From: an uncultured Ruminococcus sp.
Lineage (GTDB): Bacteria; Bacillota; Clostridia; Oscillospirales; Ruminococcaceae
Length of the DNA: 18,813 nucleotides
Direction: 5' to 3'
Assembly (NCBI GenBank): GCA_946404705.1
Contig: CAMJES010000010.1
Span: forward strand, 1 to 18,813
Every line of letters begins with the position of its first letter. Positions within the stretch are counted from its first letter, which is position 1. Shown here piece by piece: positions 1-6,557 of this stretch. A program made the translations under genes and the position numbers. Under the pieces are notes generated by a model, which did no database searches, was not told the DNA's origin, and saw nothing but the letters and a program-made list of their open reading frames with translations.

Positions 1-4
1 TACG

Positions 5-51
5 TCTAAAGGTAAAATATACTCACTTCGTTCGCATATTTTACCTTTAGA
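5..51. repeat. Palindrome module, 16-bp arms, of repeat copy A
   Basis: The arms TCTAAAGGTAAAATAT (5-20) and ATATTTTACCTTTAGA (36-51) are perfect reverse complements around a 15-base loop. The loop core CTCACTTCGTTCG recurs in copy B in the same orientation relative to the repeat. It forms the gene-distal end of the repeat unit. Confidence 0.85.
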
Positions 52-77
52 GGAGGGGTGTTTTAGGAAAATAGAAT

Positions 78-159
78 AAGCGCAATTCACAAATCGGTTT
101 AGCAAGTGTTTGTTTGACAAAACTTGTTCTCTTTTCCGTTTTGGATGTGAATTGCGCTT
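78..159. repeat. Long hairpin module of repeat copy A
   Basis: AAGCGCAATTCACA (78-91) pairs with TGTGAATTGCGCTT (146-159), and an inner CAAGT/ACTTG pair (103-107 with 122-126) allows a second stem. The right arm runs into TTTTT. The same hairpin with 14-bp outer arms is at 9370-9452 in copy B. Confidence 0.8.
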
Positions 160-356
160 TTTAAGCTTTTCTTTTTTGTGCTGTTTATGCTGTGCCTTTC
201 GCTATGGTTTAGGGAATTTCGCTTCTGCGGAAGCGACAAGGGGGCTGCTCGCCCCCTTGACCCCTGCAAGCCTTTGAATAAGGCTAAATTCTTGCAGAAT
301 TAGCGAAACTTTTTGTCCGCTTCGCGGTTTTAACAGCAAGCGTTGGCGCTGCAATA

Positions 357-387
357 ATTCCGAATTCCGAATTCCGCATTCCGAATT
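357..387. repeat. Heptamer array (ATTCCGA/ATTCCGC) at the gene-proximal end of copy A
   Basis: Four consecutive 7-mers (ATTCCGA twice, ATTCCGC, ATTCCGA) are followed by a partial unit. Three further arrays in the window (6440-6463, 9719-9756, 18618-18631 inverted) follow a related leader resembling AAATGTTGGnGnTGCAATA. Confidence 0.8.
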
Positions 388-400
388 AAATAATTCCGCG

Positions 401-1552
401 TTATTTAACCTCAACGTTCTTGTAGTACCAATTGATTCCGCCCTTGATGGTTGCGTCGTCAAGTGTTGAGCCTTCTTCGCCGACTGTTGTGCCTTCGTTT
501 GTTTCAAGCACGCCGTCAAATACGTTGAAGCCTTCGTTGAGGATCTTGTTTCTTGCTTCGTCAACTTTGGTCTGCATCTCTTCTGTGCAGAGTGCGGAGT
601 TAAGGTCGGAAATGTCAAGGAGTCCGTCTGTCATTCCGCCAAAGTAGTTCTCACAGCCCCAAGTTCCGTCAATTACCTGCTGAACAGCCTGAGTATAATA
701 TGCTCCCCAATGCCATACAACGGATGTGAGTGTTGCGCCGGGGGCGTCTTTGATCATGTCGCTGTTGTAGCCGATGCCCCAAACGCCTGCGCTCTCAGCT
801 TCGAGCTGAGGGTTCGGAGTGTCGCAATGCTGTGCGATAACGTCGCAGCCTTCTGCGATAAGTGCTTTTGCTGCGTTGGTTTCTTCCGTGGGAGAATACC
901 AGCTGTTTGTTACTTTTACATATACCTTTGCATCTGGGTTAACGGAAGCAACGCCGATTGCAAATGCGTCGATACCGCCTGTAACCTCGGAGTTCTCGCT
1001 GCCCATTGCTGCAACATAGCCGATAAGGTTGGACTCGGTCTTCATACCTGCAACGATACCCGAAAGGTATCTTGCCTGATAAATTCTGCCGAAGTAGTTG
1101 TTCATATTTTTGCCGTTGTTCTTATAGCCTGTGCCGTGGGAGAATACAACGTTGGGGAACTCTTCTGCGAGTGCTTCCATTGTGTCCATATATCCCCAGC
1201 TTGTGCCGAAGATGATGTTGCAGCCTGCTTCGATGCATTCTCTGATAGCTGTTTCGGTAGCTGTGGGGTCGCCGTCGCTTACGTTGTTCTTTCTGATAAT
1301 CTGGCTGTCGGAAAGTCCGAGTGCTGCCTGCATATCCTGAATTCCGACATCGTGTGTATAGGAATAACCCGAGCCGTCGGCAGGGTTGCCGATATGGATA
1401 ACGCCGACCTTGATATCTTCTTTTGCATACTGTAATGCACTTTCGCCCGAATTTTCAGCGGTATTTCCGCTGTCGGCTGTGTTTGAAGAACAGCCGGTAA
1501 GCATAAGAACTGCTGCTGCGGAGATCGCTGCGATGATTTTTTTCAGTTTCAT
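401..1552 (-). CDS. BMP-family (PnrA/Med-like) substrate-binding lipoprotein
   Basis: This is a 383-residue extracytoplasmic solute receptor of the BMP/PnrA/Med family, whose characterised members bind purine nucleosides for ABC uptake. Residues 1-20 form a lipoprotein signal peptide (MKLKK, a hydrophobic core, then lipobox LTGC), with Cys21 as the predicted lipid anchor. A Ser/Asn/Gly-rich spacer follows. The periplasmic-binding fold begins near DIKVGVIHIG, and the family-typical segments IIFGTSWGYMDTM, FPNVVFSHGTGY and GYVAAMGSENSEV are present. A frame opening upstream at 1576 exists, but GGAAGG sits 5-10 bases before the ATG at 1552, so that start is preferred. No permease or ATPase is adjacent: the divergent neighbour encodes a CBS protein and the downstream side is repeat A, so the membrane partner must lie elsewhere or beyond the window. 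The family call is firm; the ligand is not visible. Confidence 0.9.
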   Translation of the reverse strand: MKLKKIIAAISAAAVLMLTGCSSNTADSGNTAENSGESALQYAKEDIKVGVIHIGNPADGSGYSYTHDVGIQDMQAALGLSDSQIIRKNNVSDGDPTATETAIRECIEAGCNIIFGTSWGYMDTMEALAEEFPNVVFSHGTGYKNNGKNMNNYFGRIYQARYLSGIVAGMKTESNLIGYVAAMGSENSEVTGGIDAFAIGVASVNPDAKVYVKVTNSWYSPTEETNAAKALIAEGCDVIAQHCDTPNPQLEAESAGVWGIGYNSDMIKDAPGATLTSVVWHWGAYYTQAVQQVIDGTWGCENYFGGMTDGLLDISDLNSALCTEEMQTKVDEARNKILNEGFNVFDGVLETNEGTTVGEEGSTLDDATIKGGINWYYKNVEVK

Positions 1553-1605
1553 AATACACCTTCCATTTTCTTTCATTTGTTTTGGCTTTTATCATAATCT
1601 TTCCC

Positions 1606-1637
1606 GATTTCTGCGGACTTTATGCCATTCAGAAATC
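1606..1637 (-). promoter_or_regulatory. 5'-leader hairpin of the BMP lipoprotein mRNA
   Basis: GATTTCTG (1606-1613) and CAGAAATC (1630-1637) are perfect 8-bp arms around a 16-base loop. They sit just downstream of the predicted transcription start (about 1640), at the 5' tip of an approximately 88-base leader. It matches no riboswitch class I can name. An mRNA-stabilising hairpin or an operator are both possible. Confidence 0.45.
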
Positions 1638-1646
1638 ACTTTAATT

Positions 1647-1675
1647 ATTATAAACTAAACTTCCTTATGTTTCAA
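1647..1675 (-). promoter_or_regulatory. Promoter for the BMP lipoprotein gene
   Basis: On the minus strand TTGAAA (1675-1670) and a consensus TATAAT (1652-1647) are separated by exactly 17 bases. The predicted start is near 1640. Confidence 0.75.
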
Positions 1676-1757
1676 TAAACAAGATGACAAATTTTTTATG
1701 TTTTGATGCGAATTAAACGGTAGTTTTCAACAGTTTCTGCAATTTTATAAAAAATAA

Positions 1758-1786
1758 TTGAAATTTTCATAATAATATGGTAAAAT
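1758..1786 (+). promoter_or_regulatory. Promoter for the CBS/XRE pair
   Basis: TTGAAA (1758-1763), a 17-base spacer and TAAAAT (1781-1786) form a near-consensus housekeeping promoter, predicting a leader of about 80 bases. Confidence 0.7.
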
Positions 1787-1871
1787 AGGTCTGTATTATG
1801 CAATATTGTGGCATCGGCAGTCTGCAGATGCTTTTCGGCCGCTTTTTTGACGAGAAAGGAACGGACAAGCT

Positions 1872-2306
1872 ATGAATATTTTCTATCTTCTTCACCCCAA
1901 AAATACAGTTGAATTCCTTTATGATGATGATACCGTTGAAAAGGGCTACAACTGCCTGAGAAACAGCAGCTACACCGCTATACCCGTCATTGACCGCGAG
2001 GGGGTATATGTCGGAACGATAAGTGAGGGAGATTTCCTGAGAGCGATAATGGACGATCATCTTTTTTCGCCCGAGGAACGCAGCGATTATATTATTGCCG
2101 ACTTTATAAGAAAAGGCTGGAATCCGCCTATACGAGTGACTGCGCCGATGAACGAGCTGCTTCTGCAGGTCATGGATCAGAACTTCCTGCCCGTGGTCGA
2201 TGACAGGGGATGCTTTGCAGGGATTATTACAAGGCGTGATATTATAAAATATTTTTACGATGAATATATAAAAGTGCAGGAAAAGGCAGGCGCTTCATGG
2301 AGCTGA
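1872..2306 (+). CDS. Tandem CBS-domain protein (small Bateman module)
   Basis: This 144-residue protein consists almost entirely of two CBS repeats, roughly residues 10-62 and 75-136. Each ends in the usual G-x-[IT]-[ST]-x-x-D pattern: GTISEGDFLRAI in the first and GIITRRDIIKYF in the second. Paired CBS domains form a Bateman module that commonly binds adenine nucleotides and signals energy state; there is no catalytic or channel domain here, so a sensor or adaptor role is inferred. AAAGGA near 1855 is a plausible ribosome binding site for the ATG at 1872. The last 10 bases overlap the start of the XRE regulator gene, so the two are probably translationally coupled, and the CBS protein may modulate the regulator. 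Confidence 0.85.
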   Translation: MNIFYLLHPKNTVEFLYDDDTVEKGYNCLRNSSYTAIPVIDREGVYVGTISEGDFLRAIMDDHLFSPEERSDYIIADFIRKGWNPPIRVTAPMNELLLQVMDQNFLPVVDDRGCFAGIITRRDIIKYFYDEYIKVQEKAGASWS

Positions 2307-2545
2307 GGCTTAAGGAGCTAAGGCGCGGCCACCGCTACACGCAGCAGCAGATCGCTGATTTTCTTTATGTAAGCCAGTCGATATATTCAAGGTATGAGCG
2401 CGGAACTATTGAGATACCGATATCCCATGCCGCAAAGCTCGCGGTGCTGTATAATGTCAGCGTTGACTATCTGTGCGGCCTTACCGATGTTCCCGAGCCT
2501 TACCCCATAAAAAACAGGCTGAGGGTTTTTTATCCACGAAAATGA
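2297..2545 (+). CDS. Small XRE-family HTH transcriptional regulator
   Basis: This 82-residue protein is one Cro/C1-type helix-turn-helix domain (residues about 4-60). Signature stretches are LKELRRGHRYTQQQIADFL, the recognition-helix region SQSIYSRYERG, and AVLYNVSVDYLCGLTD at the end of the domain. A short basic tail follows; there is no ligand or oligomerisation domain. Its ATG lies inside the CBS gene (overlap ATGGAGCTGA), which points to coupled synthesis and a shared task, perhaps DNA binding gated by the CBS partner. The target operator is unknown. The gene's 3' end contains an AT-only inverted repeat (ATAAAAAAC 2507-2515, GTTTTTTAT 2525-2533) that could weakly aid termination before valS. 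Confidence 0.88.
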   Translation: MELRLKELRRGHRYTQQQIADFLYVSQSIYSRYERGTIEIPISHAAKLAVLYNVSVDYLCGLTDVPEPYPIKNRLRVFYPRK

Positions 2546-2558
2546 CGACCTCGGGTTA

Positions 2559-2587
2559 TTGACGGCGGCGTATTTTTATGGCATAAT
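2559..2587 (+). promoter_or_regulatory. Promoter for valS
   Basis: TTGACG (2559-2564), 17 bases, then CATAAT (2582-2587). The predicted leader is only about 60 bases, too short for a T-box element, and I see none. Confidence 0.65.
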
Positions 2588-2654
2588 TATTTATGATATA
2601 AATTTATGATATAAGCGGAAACTTCCGCAAAAAATCTGAATGGAGGAAATCAAT

Positions 2655-5276
2655 ATGAAAAGAGAGCTTCCGAAGCTCTACGAACCCGGAGAGGTTGAGG
2701 ACAAGATCTACAAATACTGGATGGATAACGAATGCTTCAAGGCAAGCGTTGACCCAAAGAAGGAACCGTACACTATCGTTATCCCTCCCCCGAATATAAC
2801 GGGACAGCTCCACATGGGCCATGCGCTCGATGAAACGCTGCAGGATATCCTTATCCGCTGGAAGCGTATGCGCGGCTACTCCGCACTTTGGCTCCCCGGC
2901 ACCGACCACGCCGCTATTGCGACCGAGGCAAAGATCGTTGCGGCTATGGCTGAAGAGGGTCTTACCAAGGAACAGATCGGCAGAGATGCTTTCATGGAGA
3001 GAGCGTGGGCATGGAAAGAGAAGTTCGGCGGACGTATCGTTGAACAGCTCAAAAAGCTCGGCTGCTCCTGCGACTGGTCAAGAGAACGCTTCACAATGGA
3101 CGAGGGCTGCAACAAAGCTGTCCGTGAGGTTTTCGTCAACCTTTACAACAAGGGACTTATCTACCGCGGTGAAAGAATAATCAACTGGTGTCCGCATTGT
3201 AAGACGTCCATTTCCGATGCGGAAGTTAACTATGAGGATCAGGCAGGCCATTTCTGGCACCTGCGCTATCCGCTTTCGGACGGCAGCGGATATATTGAGC
3301 TTGCAACAACTCGACCCGAAACGCTTTTGGGCGATACCGCAGTTGCAGTTCACCCCGAGGATGAGCGTTACAAGGATATGGTAGGCAAGACTGTTATCCT
3401 TCCTATCGTTCACCGTGAGATACCTATCGTTGCCGATGAATATGTTGAGATGGACTTCGGAACGGGCGTTGTAAAGATCACTCCTGCTCACGACCCGAAC
3501 GACTTTGAAGTCGGACTTCGCCATAACCTGCCCGTTATAAATGTTCTTACCGAGGATGCAAAGATAACCGCAGATTATCCGAAATATGCAGGAATGGACA
3601 GATACGAAGCAAGAAAGGCTATCGTTGCCGATCTTGAAGCAGAGGGCGCACTTATCAAGGTGGAGGACTACAACCACAACGTTGGCGTTTGCTACCGCTG
3701 CGGAACTACCGTTGAGCCGAGAGTATCAACACAATGGTTTGTAAAGATGGAACCGCTTGCAAAGCCTGCTATCGACGCAGTTAAAACGGGCAAGACAAAG
3801 TTCGTCCCCGAACGCTTCGACAAGATATATTACCATTGGCTTGAAAACATCAAGGACTGGTGCATTTCCCGTCAGGTTTGGTGGGGACATCAGATACCTG
3901 CGTTCTACTGCGACGACTGCGGCGAAATGGTCGTAACAAAGGAAAACGGCGCAGTATGTCCGAAGTGCGGAAAGCCGATGCGTCAGGACGAAGATACTCT
4001 TGATACATGGTTCAGCTCCGCTCTCTGGCCGTTCTCTACACTCGGCTGGCCGGAGCAGACCGAAGACCTTAAATATTTCTATCCCACGAACACGCTCGTA
4101 ACGGGTTATGATATCATTTTCTTCTGGGTAATAAGAATGATGTTCAGCGGTTTGGAACATACAGGAGAAGTTCCGTTCAACACGGTGCTTATCCACGGAC
4201 TTGTAAGGGATTCGCAGGGCAGAAAGATGTCCAAGTCGCTCGGCAACGGCGTTGATCCGCTTGAAGAGATCGAAAAATACGGCGCAGACGCTCTCCGCTT
4301 TATGCTTGCAACGGGCAACGCTCCCGGAAACGATATGCGCTACATGGAGGACAAGGTCAAGGCCTCCCGTAACTTTGCAAACAAGCTTTGGAACGCTTCA
4401 CGTTTCATTATGATGAACCTGCCCGATGACTTCAAGTCGGAGGGATTGCCCGAAAACCTCAATGTTGAGGACAAGTGGGTAGTAAGCAAGTTCAACACGC
4501 TTGCAAAGGAAGTTAATCAGAACCTTGAAAGCTTCGAGCTTGGCGTTGCAGTATCAAAGCTTTATGACTTTATCTGGGACGTTTACTGCGACTGGTATAT
4601 TGAACTTACAAAGCCGAGAATTCAGGCAGGCGGCGAAACTGCCGAAACTGCTCAGCAGGTACTTGTATGGGTAATGAAGGGTATGCTCAAGCTTCTTCAT
4701 CCGTTTATGCCGTTCATCACAGAAGAGATATGGCAGACTCTCTGCGAGGGTGAGGGTGCGATAATGCTCTCCGACTTCCCCGTTTATGACAGCAGCCTTG
4801 AATTTGCAGATGATGAAGCAAAGTTCGAGAAGATAATCACAGCGATAAAGGCAGTCAGAAACCGCAGAGCCGAGATGAACGTTCCGCCGTCCGTAAAGGC
4901 TGCGCTCCATATCGAAACCGCCGAAAAGGAAACCTTCGAGCAGGGCAGACTGTTCTTCGAGCGTCTTGCTTCCGCTTCGGAGATCGAGATATCCGACAAG
5001 GTAGATATGCCCGACGCTGTAACGGTAGTAACCGACAGCGCAAGAATATTCATTCCGCTTGACCAGCTCGTTGACAAGGAAAAGGAGCTTGCTCGCCTTG
5101 ACAAGGAGAAGAAAGCCGTTCAGAAGGACATAGACTTCTCGCAGGGCAAGCTGAACAATCAGGGCTTCCTTGCAAAGGCGCCGCAGCAGCAGGTCGAAGC
5201 CGAAAAGGCAAAGCTTGCGAAAGCACTTGAAAAAATGGCTAAGATAGAGGAATCTATCAAGGCGTTCAGCAAATAA
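2655..5276 (+). CDS. valS: Valyl-tRNA synthetase
   Basis: This class I aminoacyl-tRNA synthetase (873 residues) charges tRNA-Val with valine in the cytoplasm. The N-terminal catalytic motif is PPNITGQLHMGH (HMGH at 53-56). The editing (CP1) region includes ATTRPETLLGDTAVAVHP and GTGVVKITPAHDPNDF. Cysteine pairs C346/C349 and C419/C422/C435/C438 are candidate zinc ligands. KMSKS is at 524-528, followed by the anticodon-binding region and a C-terminal coiled coil (from about DKEKELARLDKEKK) typical of ValRS. The length fits the bacterial family. An in-frame ATG at 2640 exists, but GGAGGA (2643-2648) lies inside that extension with good spacing to the ATG at 2655. The gene has its own promoter and ends at a strong terminator. 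Confidence 0.98.
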   Translation: MKRELPKLYEPGEVEDKIYKYWMDNECFKASVDPKKEPYTIVIPPPNITGQLHMGHALDETLQDILIRWKRMRGYSALWLPGTDHAAIATEAKIVAAMAEEGLTKEQIGRDAFMERAWAWKEKFGGRIVEQLKKLGCSCDWSRERFTMDEGCNKAVREVFVNLYNKGLIYRGERIINWCPHCKTSISDAEVNYEDQAGHFWHLRYPLSDGSGYIELATTRPETLLGDTAVAVHPEDERYKDMVGKTVILPIVHREIPIVADEYVEMDFGTGVVKITPAHDPNDFEVGLRHNLPVINVLTEDAKITADYPKYAGMDRYEARKAIVADLEAEGALIKVEDYNHNVGVCYRCGTTVEPRVSTQWFVKMEPLAKPAIDAVKTGKTKFVPERFDKIYYHWLENIKDWCISRQVWWGHQIPAFYCDDCGEMVVTKENGAVCPKCGKPMRQDEDTLDTWFSSALWPFSTLGWPEQTEDLKYFYPTNTLVTGYDIIFFWVIRMMFSGLEHTGEVPFNTVLIHGLVRDSQGRKMSKSLGNGVDPLEEIEKYGADALRFMLATGNAPGNDMRYMEDKVKASRNFANKLWNASRFIMMNLPDDFKSEGLPENLNVEDKWVVSKFNTLAKEVNQNLESFELGVAVSKLYDFIWDVYCDWYIELTKPRIQAGGETAETAQQVLVWVMKGMLKLLHPFMPFITEEIWQTLCEGEGAIMLSDFPVYDSSLEFADDEAKFEKIITAIKAVRNRRAEMNVPPSVKAALHIETAEKETFEQGRLFFERLASASEIEISDKVDMPDAVTVVTDSARIFIPLDQLVDKEKELARLDKEKKAVQKDIDFSQGKLNNQGFLAKAPQQQVEAEKAKLAKALEKMAKIEESIKAFSK

Positions 5277-5280
5277 TCAT

Positions 5281-5325
5281 AAGATCCGCAGCGTAAATAG
5301 CAATTGTTTTCGCTGCGGATCTTTT
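5281..5325 (+). terminator. Rho-independent terminator after valS
   Basis: AAGATCCGCAGCG (5281-5293) and CGCTGCGGATCTT (5311-5323) form a perfect 13-bp stem with a 17-base loop, ending in a short T run. Confidence 0.9.
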
Positions 5326-5356
5326 GCAAAATATTGACATAAAAGGGGTATGAAAC

Positions 5357-6310
5357 ATGATAGAGATATCACACGAAATTCTTGAACAGGCGGTTGAAAG
5401 GGAAAAAGCGGATCAGCAAAAGTTAGAGAAACGTATGGCTTTATTTATGAAGTTTTTCTTTACATTATGTATGCTGGAGATACTTCCACTGATAATTTTT
5501 ATATTCAGGCTTGGGCTAAAGGGCGCTGCTTGGGATTTACTCATAATTCTTTCGGATATCGTTATTCTATTTTTGGGGGTAACGTGTATTCCAAGCGCAC
5601 ATTTTGGAATCTTTTCATCTATAAAAATGCTTCGTTCATTTTCCGATACAAAATTCTATAAGGAAGTCAAAGCTTCCGATACAGAAAGGCAAATACAGCT
5701 TTGGGAAGAACGTTTTGAGAGCATAAAGGATGATATAACACGGATATACTCTGCCGAAAGTCTGATGTCGCTTTATATCAGTATGGATTTGTCTGAAAAA
5801 GCCGACAAGCTTTTTAAATGGGTGAAGGCGTTCAAGCCGTCAAACGCCCTTCAGAGAGATTCCGTAACGGGAATAATGCTGTCATATTATAATTATAAAG
5901 ACGACAATGACAGTTATGTACGTCTGTTTGAAGAGAATTTGGACTTTTTTATACATCGTGAGTGGGAACATCCGAGGGTGCTTATGAAAATAGGCTTTCT
6001 TGCTCGATATGTAAGCTATCTTGAATGGAAAAAAGACTATGCAAAGGCTATCGAAGTCTACGGCTATTATGGTAAGCTGCTCAATATGGCTGCGGAAACC
6101 GATAGCAGCATTGCTGAAATGCTTGATTCCCACCAAAAATACAGCTCGATCTCTTATGCAAAGCTTTACTGTCAAATCGGTGACAAAGAAAAGGCTGCGG
6201 AATATTATAAAGAAGCAATGACAAAATATGATGATTCGGCTTTACCGTCTATAAAAAAATTCTATGCCGAAACAAAGCAATTGCTTGATGAAGCAGGAGT
6301 AAACTATTAA
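5357..6310 (+). CDS. Two-TM membrane protein with helical, TPR-like cytoplasmic domain
   Basis: I do not recognise this 317-residue protein. A charged helix (residues about 8-27, coiled-coil-like) is followed by two hydrophobic segments (about 30-52 and 58-78) and then a long soluble helical region. That region has TPR-like stretches: SLMSLYISMDLSEKADKLF, DYAKAIEVYGYYGKLLNMA and KLYCQIGDKEKAAEYYKEA. Such helical repeats usually bind other proteins, so a membrane-anchored scaffold is plausible but is inference. There is no signal peptide cleavage site and no enzyme motif. AAAGGGG (5342-5348) precedes the ATG at 5357. The gene is more AT-rich and uses different codons from valS, perhaps acquired or simply weakly expressed. 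It stands alone between the valS terminator and an inverted-repeat element. Confidence 0.7.
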   Translation: MIEISHEILEQAVEREKADQQKLEKRMALFMKFFFTLCMLEILPLIIFIFRLGLKGAAWDLLIILSDIVILFLGVTCIPSAHFGIFSSIKMLRSFSDTKFYKEVKASDTERQIQLWEERFESIKDDITRIYSAESLMSLYISMDLSEKADKLFKWVKAFKPSNALQRDSVTGIMLSYYNYKDDNDSYVRLFEENLDFFIHREWEHPRVLMKIGFLARYVSYLEWKKDYAKAIEVYGYYGKLLNMAAETDSSIAEMLDSHQKYSSISYAKLYCQIGDKEKAAEYYKEAMTKYDDSALPSIKKFYAETKQLLDEAGVNY

Positions 6311-6315
6311 TGCGC

Positions 6316-6485
6316 AATTCGTAATGCGTAATTATTTTGTTATGCAGCAATATCTGCGGTTACATAAACATAGCTGTTCAAAGTACATCTGAAGGCAAGA
6401 ATCAAATGCAATTCACTTTGTTATGTTGGCGTTACAATAATTCCGAATTCCGCATTCCGAATTGAATAATTACGCATTACGAATT
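6316..6485. mobile_element. 170-bp element with 21-bp perfect terminal inverted repeats (MITE-like)
   Basis: The segment 6316-6336 (begins AATTCGTAATGCG) is an exact reverse complement of 6465-6485 (ends CGCATTACGAATT). The 128-bp interior encodes nothing. Its right part holds the leader-plus-heptamer module (ATTCCGA, ATTCCGC, ATTCCGA at 6440-6460) shared with repeats A, C and D, and its left part holds CATAGCTGTTCAAA, also found inverted at about 9532-9545. It begins 5 bases after a stop codon and ends 12 bases before the ABC operon promoter. No target-site duplication is obvious, so a non-autonomous mobile element is only the favoured reading. Confidence 0.6.
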
Positions 6486-6497
6486 ATTCATTCCCTC

Positions 6498-6526
6498 TTG
6501 CTTTTTTTCGGCAAATATTGTATAAT
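6498..6526 (+). promoter_or_regulatory. Promoter for the ABC transporter/GH5 operon
   Basis: TTGCTT (6498-6503), 17 bases and a consensus TATAAT (6521-6526) predict a start near 6533. This excludes an upstream TTG at 6462 as the permease start, since it would lie before the transcript. Confidence 0.8.
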
Positions 6527-6557
6527 CATAACAGTACGTTTTAATGAGGTGAATTGC

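Larger units (their letters stand above)
1..400 (-). repeat. Interspersed hairpin-rich repeat, copy A, behind the BMP lipoprotein gene
   Basis: This gene-free stretch is filled by a modular repeat. Read on the plus strand it contains: a palindrome with 16-bp perfect arms (5-20 and 36-51); a long hairpin with 14-bp arms (78-91 and 146-159); a 7-bp hairpin (219-236); a GC-rich 9-bp hairpin CAAGGGGGC/GCCCCCTTG (237-259); a nested hairpin with CTGCAAG/CTTGCAG outer arms (about 264-297); a short CCGC-ttc-GCGG hairpin near 318-328; and four heptamers ATTCCGA/ATTCCGC (357-384). Copy B (9200-9527) matches it in reverse complement over nearly the whole length, and copy C (18618 to the window end) matches its right half. 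The heptamer end lies 13 bases from the stop of the minus-strand gene, so that mRNA would run into the hairpins and may terminate there. No protein or known RNA family is recognised. Confidence 0.85.
1553..1871. other. Divergent promoter region between the BMP gene and the CBS/XRE pair
   Basis: This 319-bp AT-rich gap holds one good promoter per direction (minus 1647-1675, plus 1758-1786). It also holds an 8-bp-stem hairpin at the 5' end of the BMP leader (1606-1637) and a small hairpin followed by T-runs in the CBS leader (1811-1848). I see no coding sequence. Confidence 0.7.

Noticed and set aside
1..400. CRISPR array
   Set aside because: The heptamers and hairpins have no regular repeat-spacer spacing and no cas genes are present.
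202..618. Minus-strand frame running through repeat copy A
   Set aside because: It crosses the BMP gene end in another frame and consists largely of translated repeat hairpins.
710..1435. Long plus-strand frame opposite the BMP gene
   Set aside because: It is antisense to a clear lipoprotein gene, has a Cys/Val-rich composition with no domain, and has no ribosome site.
2615..2628. GCGGAAACTTCCGC hairpin before valS as a terminator or T-box part
   Set aside because: The stem is only 5 bp, it is followed by A rather than T residues, and the leader is too short for a T-box.
5334..5362. TTGACA at 5334-5339 as the -35 of the two-TM protein gene
   Set aside because: At 17 bases the -10 would fall on the start codon itself (ATGATA). 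No usable -10 lies between, so it is not called as a promoter.
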